Below, piece after piece: positions 35,491-48,239 of a stretch of DNA of 64,000 bases. The position numbers and the translations under genes are program-made. This stretch comes from Vanilla planifolia (lineage: Eukaryota > Streptophyta > Magnoliopsida > Asparagales > Orchidaceae). The stretch covers positions 12,161,527-12,225,526 of the forward strand of contig CM043870.1 of NCBI GenBank assembly GCA_023846275.1. The letters run 5' to 3'. The notes beneath the pieces were generated by a model that was not told the origin of the DNA, did no database searches, and saw nothing but the letters and a program-made list of their open reading frames with translations. Position 1 is the stretch's first letter. Every line of letters begins with the position of its first letter.

Positions 35491-37080
35491 TTTTGTCTCT
35501 AATATCCCTAAAGATAAGACATTATTTTGATGATAACAAACCATTTAATTACCTTACCTTTGATCTAACTAGTAAACTTAATATGTTATAGATTAATCTA
35601 ATACGAGAAGGAAAATTACACTTTTAACCCTGGTTGGATGAAGGAAGCACTAAACAAACAAGCCAAGATAGTTAAAGATAGAGGAGAAATATTTCATCCA
35701 ACAACTCAAGTGAAAAAGATGTGAAATCATGTGTCCTTCAAGCTATCAAGGTTTAAATCTCCTAAGTCAAATGTAAGGATCATAAGTAGTTATGTATTAT
35801 ATACAAGAGCTTGCACTTTGTTCACATAAACTATTTACACTTCCTTTAAAAGAACAATGTCCTAACAGCCAAATCTAAATGCATGCACTTAGTCTTCTTA
35901 AAGATAAATGGATAAAAGTACATGTGTTTATAAAAAGTGAAAAGTTAAGAAAAATGATTTTTAAATTTAATATAAGTCTTAAAATGGTTAAAATTTTATT
36001 AATTGTGTAATATGAAAACTTGCTTTTTTATGATTATCATTGTGTAAAGTAGATTATCAAGGGAAAAGATTGTTCAATCTAAGGTGTCACTGGTGCTTAA
36101 AGTTACCAGGAAATATGGTCTTATGATCAAATAATATGATATGTTCACATGAGCTATATATAAGTGATTGAATAGTTTTAAGAAGGGATGAATATTGCAC
36201 AATCTATACAACATAAGAATCTTGAGAATGTTTAATACTGTGTGGTATTTTTTATTGTACAATATAGTTGGTTCAAAGGAAAGTGTCAATAAACATTAGA
36301 ATAGTTAAATAATAAAGTAATATCAAACTATACATTATGACACATCATATAGTGTTATTAACAAAATACATATAGTTTTTAACTCAAACATTACATCTGC
36401 ATTTTACCAAAAAATTCATACAATATTGTAATTTCTATTATAAAGTTTGATTAGCTAAGTATTATTATAGCATATGAGAGAAAACCATATACCTTTGTAT
36501 TTAACAAATAATATAATGAGCTCATTATATGAGCATCTCTACTTTTCATGTTGTGCAAATGAAATGAATGTATGATAATGGGTTAATCAGATGTGTGTTA
36601 AATAAAAAATTAGTCACTATAAGAGCTATTTGTGTTTCTTTAAAGAGTCTTATACAATGTAAACAATATATATACATCCTTAAAGGGAGAAATAAGTAAA
36701 AAATAAGTGTTTGAGAGGAGTTTATAATAGAAATAAGTTGTTATATCTATGAGACAAGCTTGTTAAAGGTGAAAACATTTCATTATAATATCATTCAAAT
36801 TGAGGGAAAAGAGAAAGCATCTCAAGATAAACATTGCTAAATATTTTATAGTATTAGTCCCCATTCTAAGTGGCAACTCTATTTGATAGTCAATTATATT
36901 GATTGTAATTTCTCTTGTATGTTTAGTTTGCGATTGTGTGAGCTTGTGCTTTATATTTGATCCTTATAAATTTATTTTTCATTGGTCATGCTTCTATATA
37001 TTTAAAGAGCAGTAATTTGGATGAACTCCTAGTTCGTTAGTGTGTGGTGGTGTAAATAAGAGATTTTTTTTAACATAATT
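35490..37080 (+). repeat. copia LTR-like block, plus strand
   Basis: The start contains TTTTGATGATAACAAACC (35526-35543), the same landmark seen just inside the LTRs at 37262-39012 (minus strand) and 41689-42960 (plus strand, TTTGATGATAACAAATC). A late part (36890-37060), with TTGTGTGAGCTTGTGCTTT and GTGTGTGGTGGTG, has the style of SIRE-type LTR 3' regions. I could not fix either end or a target duplication, and no internal copia sequence is attached. It may be a third member of that LTR group. Confidence 0.4.
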
Positions 37081-37256
37081 GATTGATGAAGCTTATAATA
37101 AAATTGGAAAGGACATTTCAAGTCATTTTAGCCATTAGTAGCTGATGCTTATTGTAGCTTTCATTCGTTGTGTCCTTCAACATAGAGCTCTAAATTCTTC
37201 TTTCTTCTTTAATCAGTTAAGCTCTTATTTTAATCCTTTTTCAATTCAAACCAACT

Positions 37257-37261
37257 CCTTT
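37257..37261. repeat. target site duplication CCTTT, left
   Basis: Five-base copy next to the LTR end; its partner is at 39013-39017. It is part of the gypsy RNase H arginine codon region. Confidence 0.9.
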
Positions 37262-39012
37262 TGAAGTGTTATTGAGCAAGAAGGGGTGAATTACTATGAA
37301 TAAAAATTTTAATTTCTTAGAAAATATTTTAAAGCATTTTTTATAAATTTAAAAAAGTCTCTAAAAATGATTTTGTCTAAATTTTTAATTTTATTTGAAT
37401 TTTTTATTGAAATAAGGAAATCAATAAGAATTAAAATATACATCAAACATTTTTACATGATTCAACTTAAAATTAAGCCTATATCCACTCTTAGCAAAAA
37501 CAAGTAAAAAACATAATAAATATGAGACTTTTGTTGAAGGAAGAGTAGGTTAAACCCTCACAATAATAAAACAAAACAAAAATACTATTATGACCTTACA
37601 ACAAAATAAAATTAAAAAATAAGAAAAGAATTTATTGACAAGTTTAAACTTAATTCAAACAAAATTCTTATGCTCAATGAAATGCTTAACAAGGCACAAG
37701 CATTTTAATTGAATTGATAAGAAATTAAAAAAATGAGAATTTAACTAATTTGAAAAGAAAGTAGAAATTAAAAGTTTGATAATCAAAGGATGTAGGATAA
37801 GGAAGTAATAATGAGCATCAATTACTGACAGCTTGAATGTTGTGAATTAAAAAAAATTTCTTCAGATTATTTAAAAATTTCGCCAATCCTTTTTTTTTTT
37901 TAGAATTCTTCTATTGATAATTATTTTTTAATGATCAAAAGCACTTACTAAATTATCCAATTAGCCATTAATGGTTTCACTAGAGAATTATTTTTTAATT
38001 AGAAATTTATTATTTAAAACAAATATCATGATATAATAGATGGATTTAGCTCTTAAGCATGAATTAAACGTTGATCATGTAATCATGAAATTACACAACT
38101 CAATGATGAATCTAATTAGGCATTTTTAAAGAAGATGAGATTATGTTCATTCGATTAAAAAATTGTCTCATAAGATGGTTCATATTACACTCGCAATTAA
38201 GAAGTTAGATGGATGAATAGAAGCATAAAGTTTAGTTTCATAATGTAAAATAGTGTAAGATATATTCATTTATAAACATTTCCTTATGCTTCTTAATCAA
38301 CTTATTAGGGTTAGTTACCTCTTGGTTCATTCAGAAAGTGATTACCCATGCTTTCAATAATTTCCTTAATTGATTAATGGAAAATTTAAGAATTATCACC
38401 CAAACCAATAGTGTTAGATAGGTTTGGGAGTTATCTTTCCAACCCTAGTACTACAACAAACCCAGTTCAAGAGTTATTATCCTGTCCCAAAGCATAAAGT
38501 GTTTTGTTATAAGTTTTGGCTAACTAAAATTAGGATTTTATTATTATTATCATTATCTCTACTAATTATTTATTTATTATTATAACATAGTTTTTTGTGA
38601 TAAGTTTTAAGGAAAAGTTTCAAAGATATGATCAAGAATAAAATAATTCTTTGGATAGTCAAGAAAAGTTGATCAAGCTTTTAAAATCTTAATATTTTTT
38701 AAGATAGTTAATTTATATAAAATTTAATTTTTTGTGCTTTGTGAAAATGCTTTTAATCAATCTTAATATTCTAATAAAAATAAAAATAAAATACCTAAAT
38801 TTAAACTAAAAATAAATTTCTTGATAGTTTGCCACTCCAAGTTACATGATCTTCATGAAACATTTGCTCCTCTTCTTCTTTAAGTTCTCCCATGAACACG
38901 AGTATTGACTATCTAAAATATGATAATTCACTCAAACAAATTCATCAAAAATATTTAGAGTTGGTTTGTTATCATCAAAAAAGAAGTATGGTTGAAGGTC
39001 AACAACACAACA
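37262..39012 (-). repeat. solo copia-type LTR, minus strand, with target duplication
   Basis: This 1,751-bp LTR, read on the minus strand, starts TGTTGTGTTGTTGACC and ends AATAACACTTCA. It is flanked by AAAGG on both sides (CCTTT on the plus strand, 37257-37261 and 39013-39017). It contains TTTGATGATAACAAACC near its start and AATTCACCCCTTCTTG near its end. It has no internal region. It lies inside the gypsy RNase H, and its removal restores NLRQRSWFELKKD. It is clearly homologous to 41689-42960, which lies in the opposite orientation 2.7 kb away. The GC content is much lower than in the solo LTR at 13784, so it is probably older. Confidence 0.92.
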
Positions 39013-39017
39013 CCTTT
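39013..39017. repeat. target site duplication CCTTT, right
   Basis: Second copy of the 5-base duplication flanking the minus-strand solo LTR. Confidence 0.9.
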
Positions 39018-40449
39018 GTCTCAAATTTAGTTATTCTGTTTAGAAATATATTTTAGGCTTTGGTGACCTAAAAATACCAATCTTTGAACATCATAAACAT
39101 AATTTCTCTAGATCTTTGGAGAAAAAACTTTAGTATCTAATTTCATATCATGACTTGGATAATTTTTCTAATGAGGCTTTTGTTACCAAGAAGAGTAAGC
39201 TATGGCCATACTGTTTTGCAATAACACATATCTTAAACATTGTAATGAATCACTGTTATACACCAAAAGTTCAACATAATTTTTAGGTAAAGCAAAGACT
39301 GACATGAAAAACAATTTCTCCTTTAAGCAACCCTTTTCTAACTTTGGGCTCTACTCAAATGAAATATCCATTTGTGTTAGACTTATTAGTGAAAAAGTTA
39401 TCAAAGAAAAGTCTTTCAAAAAATTTCTATAATATCAAACCAACCTAAGAAAACTTCTTACTTCAAAAACATTGGTTGGCTAAGGCCACTCTACTAAAAT
39501 AGAAACCTTATAGGAGTCTTCAAATATCACTTTCATATTTATGACATTCACTAGGACGTAAACATCATATAGCAAAAACCTATATTTATAAATTTTAAAA
39601 TCCTTCATTAGCTTTTGTAATACCATACTCAAATGCCTCTCTTACACCTCCTCATCTTTTGAGTAAATTGAATTGTCATCCATGAAGACTATGACAAACT
39701 AATCCAATCTATACCAAAATATTTGTTCATTGAGAATACTAACAATTCATAATGATTGTATTTAGTTATAAGGTAGTGTTCTAAATATCTTCCTTTCTTA
39801 TTTATGCTTGATGATAACCAAATCAAAGCACAAATATTGAAAATACCACAGCTCCTTATAGTTGATTAAAGAGCTATTCAATCCTTGATAATAAATATTT
39901 GTTTCCTATAGTAATTATATTGAATTCTCTACTACACATTCAAAGGATTCCATCCTTCTTTTTAACAAACAATAAAGGTGCAAGCCATAAAGATACACTT
40001 GGCTTGATAAACCTTTTCTCAATAATTTCATATAATCAAGAATGTTTTTATTATATCTAAATAAGAGACTTTTTGCATGTACCATTAAAAATAGCTCAGT
40101 GATTTGGATTAACTCAATAACAAATTCTATTTCTCAAACAAGTGACAATCCTAGCAAATCCTCCAAAAAATATCAAGATAATTACAAACCATAGGAACAT
40201 CTTATAGTTTAAATTATTTTTTCTTAGTTTCTTATAAAGAAATTAGATAGAATTTGTATCCCTTTTATACTATTATTTTAGGTTTTAACAGTAGATACCA
40301 AAGGTAACTTTATACCACTACCAAAATGGATGACATCATTGTCATCTTTCATATGAATCTTTACTCCAATATCCCAAAAGATAATGGCATCCTAATAGTT
40401 ATTTGTTATAGATATTAGTTATCCAAGTTGAGGCACTAGAAACTTAAGG

Positions 40450-41688
40450 AAAGGATGAAGTTTTAGGAAGGGAGATGGGAAAGAGTAATAGAGGTCATAG
40501 TCATGATCAATGATATAAGTTAAGTACATATGATTTAATAGGTGCAACATCAAAGTGATCAATGAACTCAAAGGCTATGACTACAAGGGAAAAGAAGAAG
40601 CCATGCTATTAGGGTTAGGGATAGGAAAGATCAAAATTGAATGATGATGTAGATCTATGAAGCAATTTGGGATGACCAAACTACATGATTAAGATGGGTA
40701 TATAGGATGCTAATGAGATATGATTGTATGTTAATAGATCCAAGGTGATGTGGATGGAAATAGGAAGACACTGAGTTGGTGAGATTCAAGAAGGGGTTTA
40801 AGGGTAGATGTTAAGATTTTGGAGGAGATATTGTGGAGATCCATCAAGTGACAAAGCTATAGGATCATAGAGATTCAGGTTAACAAGTGGCTTGAAAATT
40901 GAGTTATGCATATGCACTTGACTAAGAAATGAGAAACATAAAGACCTAGTGGTCATTGATGATGTTAAAGAAGTAATTTTACATGATTGGAATGACAATG
41001 ATGACAAAAGGAGAAGAAGACAATTTTGACCACTAAAGAGACAACAAGATTAATCTAGTATGCCACTTACTATGGCAAGAAGGCCCATCTACACCATTAT
41101 TAAGGAAAACTCTTATGCACAAATATAACTTACAAAACCTTCTTGGTAAAAAAATAATAACAAATAAAAATTATCCTTTTTTATTCCATAATAAAGTTTT
41201 AATAGAGTTGAAAGTACTAAGATTGTGCTACTATTTAAGAAAGATTTGTAGTTGCTTATGTAGTTCATTACTATCCTTTATATTTCCATAACAAGTATTG
41301 AGAAGTTTTGATATTAGTGAGTGAAGGTTTTATGATAATGATAGATTAAAGGGAGTTTGGATAGTGCTTTCTTCCACAAGATGTATTAATAATAGGAATG
41401 AGGCTAATAAGTTACTTTTTTTTTAAAATGAGGAGGGTAAGAAAGTTTATATCATATAAGAGACGTCTTTCATTATGTTCACTATTTCATCAAAAAGTCA
41501 AAAGTCAGGGACGACTTCACACCTGTCATTCCACTTTGTACACTTAAAGCACTTATTTGGCTAGTATGAACTACCATTACTAAAGGCAAGTTGTTTTTTA
41601 TGCTACCTATTATTTAGGGTTCAATCAAGCTACAAGTATTTATGTATCAACACATACTATTTTAGGCACTATTAAATTTTATTAGTAC
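40450..41688. other. unassigned stretch between gypsy pol and an LTR
   Basis: It should hold the protease and gag of the minus-strand gypsy element, but I recognise neither. The part at 40440-41090 is purine-rich on the plus strand. A 69-codon minus frame at 40798-41007 is serine-rich, matches nothing I know and is probably chance. Confidence 0.3.
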
Positions 41689-42960
41689 TATTATAGTATT
41701 GACCTATAGTAATGATGTTTTGTTTGATGATAACAAATCTTAAGTATTTTTAATATATTATTTTAAGTAAATTTTTAAAGTTTAAATAGCCAATATTCAT
41801 GTTCCTGAGAGAACTTACAAAAGAGGAGAAAATATGAGATCCCATGAACATCCTCTTGGTTGGAGTCACAAATAATCATGAGATTTATTTTGAGTTTATT
41901 TTTATGTATTTTACTTTTATTTTGATTAAAATATTAAGATTGATTGAAATCATTCTTTAAAGGCACAAAAATTAAATTTTATTTAAATTAACCATCTTAA
42001 AAAAATACTCTATGAATAAATAATGATCATTTTATCTTGATCATCTCAAGAATCACATGATCTTGATCAAATTATTGGAAATCTTTTTTCAATAACTTGT
42101 TGCAAAAATTACATTATAGTTATAATAATTACTTAGTAGAAAATAATAATAATATTAATAATAATTAAAATAAAAGTAAAAAATAAAAATAAAAGGCCTA
42201 CTTTTACTTAAATTAATTACCTTTGTACTAAACCATAAGTCTTGAGTTAGGATATTACTCTTGAACTTGTTTGTTGTAGTAATCAGGTTGAGGCATTACT
42301 CTCGAGACTGTATAGAGCTGTATTAGATCAATGCATACTTCTTAAATCCATTAATCAATTTTAAATAATTACTAGCGGCATGAGTCATGACTTATTGAGT
42401 GAACCAAGCAGTAGCCAACCCCATTAATTCCCTCAAAGATGCATGTAAAGTATTAAAAACAAGTAGTTTTAGTACATATGTATGATATGGGACTAAACTC
42501 ACTTCCTTTATACGCACAATTGATTATTGAATTACAAGAGTGATTTTTTCCACCCAATTGTGCAATTTCATGATCGAACAATCATCGTCACTTTTCCTTT
42601 ATAAATACACTAATTCAACTAGTTGTTTGATCGCACAATTTCAAGATAATCCACTCATAAGATCTAAATCCAAACATTATATAACAATTAAGATCTAACT
42701 ATATAGATCAAATTCCATTTCTAAATAGTGTCATTTGATTTCTAGCCATCTAATTGCATAATATTTATAATCAAATGATTAAGATTATTTCCTATTATGC
42801 AACTCTCATTTTCACTGATCTAGATCAAATGACATCCAATGGATCATTGGTGTAATGACTATTCTAGCTATTATTTTGAAACTATTTTCTCACTTATAAA
42901 GCTCCACGCTCTCAATTATAAGCTCTAATATCAATCATTTATGTTTCAAGTATCATTTCC
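41689..42960 (+). repeat. 5' part of an LTR homologous to the solo LTR at 37262-39012
   Basis: It starts TATTATAGTATTGACC, parallel to TGTTGTGTTGTTGACC in the minus-strand solo LTR, then has TTTGATGATAACAAATC. The alignment is clear over several hundred bases, for example AATATTAAGATTGATT, then AAATTAAATTTTAT (41932-41985) and CTCTTGAACT...GTTTGTTGTAGTA (42260-42285). A TATA-like CTTTATAAATAC lies near 42598. Similarity fades toward 42960, where a different repeat begins, so the 3' part of the LTR is missing. No target duplication is available. Confidence 0.7.
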
Positions 42961-45370
42961 ATCTCATAATACCCAAAACAACAAAAATATTAAAAAATAA
43001 ATTATAGTAGAAAGTAAAGAGAGCACACCATTAACCATTTAGGTGAAATGTCAATAAAACACATTTTATATCCATTTTATATCAAAATAAAATCATAGAA
43101 TTGAACATTCATGCAAATTAGTAAGTATTCAAATCCATATAAAACTCTAAAATATACAATGTATGGCTTGAATATTCCATACAAAACTCACGAAAAAAAC
43201 TCTCTATCAAGAACTTATCTCAATTGCCACTATATTCTCTAACTTTATGCACATCTTTAGCTGATCTATAATGTTAGTTGGTAGCAATTTTTATAAGCTC
43301 AAAAGATAAATTTATTGCTACAAGAAATAACACAATATGAGATTTAATAAAAGGAATAACCCATAATAATAAAGGGGTAGTAACAAAAACATGACATTTA
43401 TTGAGTATTCATGTGAAAGCATGTCCCCAATGTACAAATAAATGTCATGATCAATTTTATGCAAATCCATATATAACACCTCTACTTTTTAATACTATAG
43501 ACTTCGCATACTTATTATTCTTTAATTATTAATTATATTAACATTTTTTATATTATCCTTATCTTTGTCAAATATAGATTTAACTTTTTTTTTATCATAT
43601 CTCATTTTTCTCAAAAAAAATGTCATGTTTTCCATAAATGACCTTTATCTTAGCTCCATGGGATCTCATTTGGTATCTCATCATGTTATAATTCTCGACC
43701 TCATGATTAACCCCAACACATTACAAATAATGACTATATCATATTATCTCATCAAGGTCACCACATAAGTTAACTATAATTAAAAATAAGACCTGATGCC
43801 AATGATATCATATCATCTTTATAAGGTTGAAACTCTACATATAACAATGACATCTAGTTGAAGCTCTGCACATAGCTAACAATGGCTATATCATATAAGG
43901 TAGTTACAAGATAATATCAAAGGGAAAACCAAATCATCATCTTATCATTACATATAATACAATATCATACATCATAAGGCTCATATAGTTTGTGCTTGTT
44001 TCATAATTGTTTTCTTATATTCTTTAGCACTTTCTTCTATTCATGTCATGATACACATAAAAATTAAATATATTACATAAATGCATAAGTCTCATTATCA
44101 TTATATATAGCACATGATGCAATTAACATGCCATTTTTTATCAAAACATATGTACATAACTCAAGTGATATCACGTTATCATGCTCATATCAATGCAATT
44201 ATCATGGCTAAATTACAATAGCTTACTTACATTATAGTTACTTTAGTTTACCTATTGATTTCTCTAGAATGAGTACCTTTACCTTTCCCTTCATGCACAA
44301 CCAAATTTTGCAAAATTTCATCACAATAATCACTTAATTTATTACTAACATGTTCTCAAATCATATTTTTCTCAAAACAAAACTTCACTTTTGCACAAGT
44401 ACAAAAATAACCAGATTCCTCAAAATATAATTGATCAAACAATTTGTCTTTCCCCAATAGATAGTCAATTAGGATTAATGTATTATCTATTAACTTGATG
44501 GATGGTACATTAAGGCCAAGTGGACAATCAAAAAAATCAATGAACTACCAGATCCTATATGAAGCATCCAACTAGGAAAGGCTTCCATCCCTTAGTTTAC
44601 AACCTTAATCAAAACCATTCAAAATTCCAAATTGAGAATTATAAAGAGACAAATATTTAAGAAACACTTCAAAATATACAAAGCTCATATAAATCCATGC
44701 ATTAGTTCTTAATTCCTAGCAACTCAAATTTCTTCCAAAATTTATCCTCAAGCTCTTTTGCTATAATATCTTGATTTCTTCCATTTTCACTACTTTTCTT
44801 CTTTCTGTAGCAATTGGGTACTTTTCTTTGATGCAAATCTAATTCTATTTTCATTTACTTTTAGAGTAGCTAGCTTTCTTGTTAAAGCTTCCACTTCTCT
44901 TCTCCTTCTTCCTTATCCCTATCTAAAGGCTACAATAGCTCCTCTCCTCTTATCCTAGAGTTGCTTTTTCCTCTCTAAAACATAATGACACCACTAAGTT
45001 CTAGCTATTGGTTTTTTCTCAACTAGATAACTTTACATGCAAGGAAACACCACACTTACCTTAATCCTTATCACAAAGCAAAACTTAAGGTTGTGCTCTA
45101 AGGGTAACGACCAATATACTCCTTGTTATTTGATGTTATAAGAAATTGGCCACCTAATTCCTTCCCTAAAAACTTCATTAAAAGGAAATCAAAGACTTAA
45201 AACAAAAAAGGCATTAACCACCTAGACAATGAAGGAATGACGGTTAAGTCTAACACCTTATCAATTATAAACCTCCTATTCTTATTAATTTGACTTATAA
45301 GGGTTCCAAATATTAAGAAACAAAAGAACTGAGTTAACCTAAAAAACTATTAATTTTTCCAAGTATATAT
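42960..45370. repeat. diverged direct repeat, copy 1 (family H)
   Basis: Non-coding. TAAGCTC followed by AGATAAATTTATTGCTACAAG (43297-43330) aligns with TAAGCTCACTAGATAAATTG and ATGGCTATAAG in copy 2 (45715-45747), and shorter matches follow in the same order for about 1 kb. The pyrimidine-rich 3' part (44880-44980) and the AGCTCA motif are of the kind seen in plant gypsy (Tekay) LTRs on the minus strand. I infer two old LTRs or a tandem duplication. Ends are approximate. Confidence 0.4.
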
Positions 45371-45401
45371 ACATTAGCTCACAATAATACTAAAGAATAT
45401 A

Positions 45402-45418
45402 ACACACACACACACACG

Positions 45419-45474
<56 letters not shown>
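45402..45474. repeat. compound AC/AT microsatellite
   Basis: About nine AC units, a short GCAC interruption and then about 26 AT units without interruption. It will be variable in length between individuals and is a likely place for assembly or read errors. Confidence 0.97.
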
Positions 45475-45476
<2 letters not shown>

Positions 45477-46543
45477 CAAAACATAATATTTCCACACTAC
45501 TATAACAAATCCACATGCCAGATCAACAATCCAAAAAAAGCACACGACCATAGAATATCTAGAAAATCATTATATACAATACAACAAAAATCAGCATCAC
45601 CATATCGATTGTCTAAAATACCTTGCTTCTATGCTTAGGTATCTAATGCATATATTTTTCCACTCAGTAAATACCTATGTCATGGCCTATAATGCAAGTA
45701 AAAAGTGAGCATAATAAGCTCACTAGATAAATTGATGGCTATAAGAAAACATATAAGGTAATGTAAATGTAATAAAATGAAGCCTAGTCCTAAGCACTAT
45801 ATCTATATGTATAGCATTTAAAGAATAGTCATGTCTCTAGAATTTTGTAAAATAATAACAATATTTTCTTATACATATGCACACTATACAATAACAATTA
45901 ATCTTTTAAACACATTTATTTTCAAATCTTTTTATATTAATTTATATAATTTTTATCTAATTTTAATAATATCCATCTTCAACTAATATCTATTTTTAAA
46001 TAATATCATTTCAAATAATATATGTCATATTTTTTAAATGGCACTTATCCATAAGATCCCCATCTCATCTCCCTAAAATTTCTCTATATCATCAGCCATA
46101 TCACATAACAAGCAGTAACCACTAGATCAAATAGCACACAATATATGTATATATCTTCTCCATAGACCTCAACTATCAAATCATACAATAAGTGATGGGT
46201 GCTAGATTACACAACAAGTAATAGCTCTTGATCACATAGGAGATAATTCTAATCATGACATAAAAAATCAGTGGTACCAAATATCACTATATCATACAAA
46301 AAGTGTACAAAGAGATAAGAAAAACACATATTTACTATTAAATTACTTTAATTTCTCATTGAATGCTAGGCCAATAACTTAAATTCTTTCACACTCTTTT
46401 TTTTATAGTTTTTATCATTCCACATAAAAGTTTACTTCCTTTATTTTTTTATTATTTTCTTGACTTATACTTTTATTATGCTAATTTTTCTTAATTATGC
46501 TATAATAAGGAGTGTGCATGTGTTTGTATGTGCGTATACATAT

Positions 46544-46695
<152 letters not shown>

Positions 46696-47199
46696 TCATA
46701 TGCATATTATTATTCTCATTCTAAACCATTACATCTTTTACTTACAAAACACTTATTCCATGTCACCCAAGCTATACATGCCAAGACATGAAATGCACAA
46801 AAATAAGCAAATAATTGTTGTATCACAAATTTTTTAATTTAACACAATATGAAAGGCTATTACTTTCATTGCAATTAAGTTAGTTTAACTACCAAGATCA
46901 TTGGAGACTATCCTACTATTGATTTACCATTTTCCTTCACTTCTTATACAATAAACAAATAGCACACAAGATTCACATTCACTTATTTCAAACATTACAT
47001 TGAATTACATATTTTTCTTTCTCAATAATGTTTTTAATTATTACAATGCACCAAAAAGGCAATAAAGTATGCATGCAACTAAATTATTTAACCTCTACAC
47101 TTAGTTTGTAAACTCAAACATGCATAGAAAAATAAAGCAAAACTTATTTCATTTCTCTTAAACTAAAATCAAGTCTTTTAAATTTCTTTCCTTGAATTT

Positions 47200-47840
47200 C
47201 AAACTAGAAACCGAAGTGGCATAATAGAGAAATTTCTTAGATGCATCCTTGAAGTTTTAACAATCATAAGTCTTAGGAATTATCATAACAAAACCTTCAA
47301 TTGACATTAATCTTTTGCATAATCTTATGGGGTAAATATTACTCTCTATAAAGGCCTAAAAGTTGCATGTGACTAATAATTATGCATAGTTAACATTTTA
47401 ATAAGTATAATTATAATTTAGTTATCTAAAAGGGAGATTTTTGTTTGTTATTGCATGATATAAGAGCATTTCTTTATTTGTACAATAAAATGAGTTAGAA
47501 ATAATAAATTCATCAAAATTAAAAATATATATATTTTAAAAAATATACACAAACTTTTTTGGTAACTGTTTAAGAAAAAAAATAAAGATTGAATAAAAAA
47601 TATTATTATTTGAATTAATAAATTCCATTGGAGTATATCCCCTTTTAAAAATTTGTATTACAATTTAGAAAATTGGAAGTTATTTTTACAATATTTATGT
47701 GTGTTTAATAGTTAATTTAGATGAGTTTTAATTTTGAGTTCAAAAAAGTTTCTAGTGTTTTAGAAGTTTGAACTTTGTTAAAAAGAATACTATGCCTTTT
47801 ATGACCTCATTGGATTATTTGATAGATTCGATTAAATCAT
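47200..47840. other. no feature recognised
   Basis: AT-rich sequence. It may contain earlier parts of the plus-strand gypsy integrase found next, but no motif could be read. Confidence 0.3.
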
Positions 47841-48112
47841 CTTATTAAATTAGTTCAGATAAGAAGTTGAAGATTTAGTAAGGAAAGTAAATTAAGGCTA
47901 TGATATATTAGACCCCCAAATTATAAAAAGGATTGGTGAGGTTGCATATAGGATTGCCTTACAATGTTCATCAATAAAGGCACTTGACGTATTCCATGTT
48001 TCTTCACTGAGAAAAAATCTTGTTGATCCTTCACAAGTGTGTGACCACATTATCATTAAAGCACTAGACCTTATTAGAACTCTAAAATTAAGCATACTTG
48101 GGATCATCCAAA
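47840..48112 (+). pseudogene. Ty3/gypsy integrase C-terminal fragment (GPY/F region)
   Basis: The plus strand reads KIIKRIGEVAYRIALQCSS and then ALDVFHVSSLRKNLVDPS, with two frame-preserving segments over about 150 bases. This is the well-known end of plant gypsy integrase (GPFEI--RIGEVAYRLALPP...HDVFHVSMLRKY-PDPSHV), which helps target integration. The GPY/F motif itself is damaged (a GPF-like stretch at about 47910). Only this tail is present: the catalytic core, chromodomain and other pol domains are not seen. It is on the plus strand, unlike both larger gypsy pol copies. A tRNA-like sequence begins exactly at its downstream end. Confidence 0.75.
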
Positions 48113-48180
48113 CATTTAAGCTAGTAGTATGATTCTCTCTTAGGCCATGGGAGGTCCTTAGTTCAATTCTTAGAATTCCC
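48110..48180 (+). pseudogene. tRNA-Pro(AGG)-like sequence, degenerate
   Basis: About 71 bases follow the plant tRNA-Pro sequence in order. The D-arm part CTAGTAGTATGATTCTC parallels CTAGTGGTATGATTCTC, the anticodon loop TTAGG gives anticodon AGG, GGAGGTC parallels the variable region GAGAGGTC, and AGTTCAATTCTTAGAAT parallels the T-arm GAGTTCGATTCTCGGAAT (box B). The anticodon stem 3' side and the 5' acceptor strand (AAACATT against AATTCCC) are broken, so it cannot be a working tRNA. It may be a dead tRNA gene or the head of a tRNA-derived SINE. No CCA is encoded and no poly-A-ended body was found just downstream. Confidence 0.65.
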
Positions 48181-48239
48181 CATCACATAATTTAAATTAC
48201 AAAACTGCTCAATTGATTTTAGCCAACCTATGTTATTAA

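Larger units (their letters stand above)
37130..40450 (-). pseudogene. second Ty3/gypsy pol remnant, minus strand, split by a solo LTR
   Basis: From 40450 down the minus strand reads the protease-RT spacer (GLSLV then EIEFVIELI, about 40090-40130), reverse transcriptase with [13 protein letters not shown] (about 39950-39990), GAVVFS, a FGYHQ stretch, FVIVFMDD (about 39670-39700, the FIDD-like catalytic box), EWP-PTNVFEVRSFL and then RNase H with VVYNSDS, QNSMAIAYSS and LKYISKQ. At 39017 the RNase H motif NLRQR is interrupted by the solo LTR, and it resumes below 37257 as SWFELKKD, matching the normal NLRQRRWLELLKDYD. Beyond about 37130 the match fades and no integrase is found. Related in type to the gypsy copy at 31937-34900 but a separate element. 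Confidence 0.85.

Noticed and set aside
47898-48107. 69-codon minus frame
   Set aside because: It is the antisense shadow of the plus-strand gypsy integrase C-terminal fragment, which has clear family motifs.
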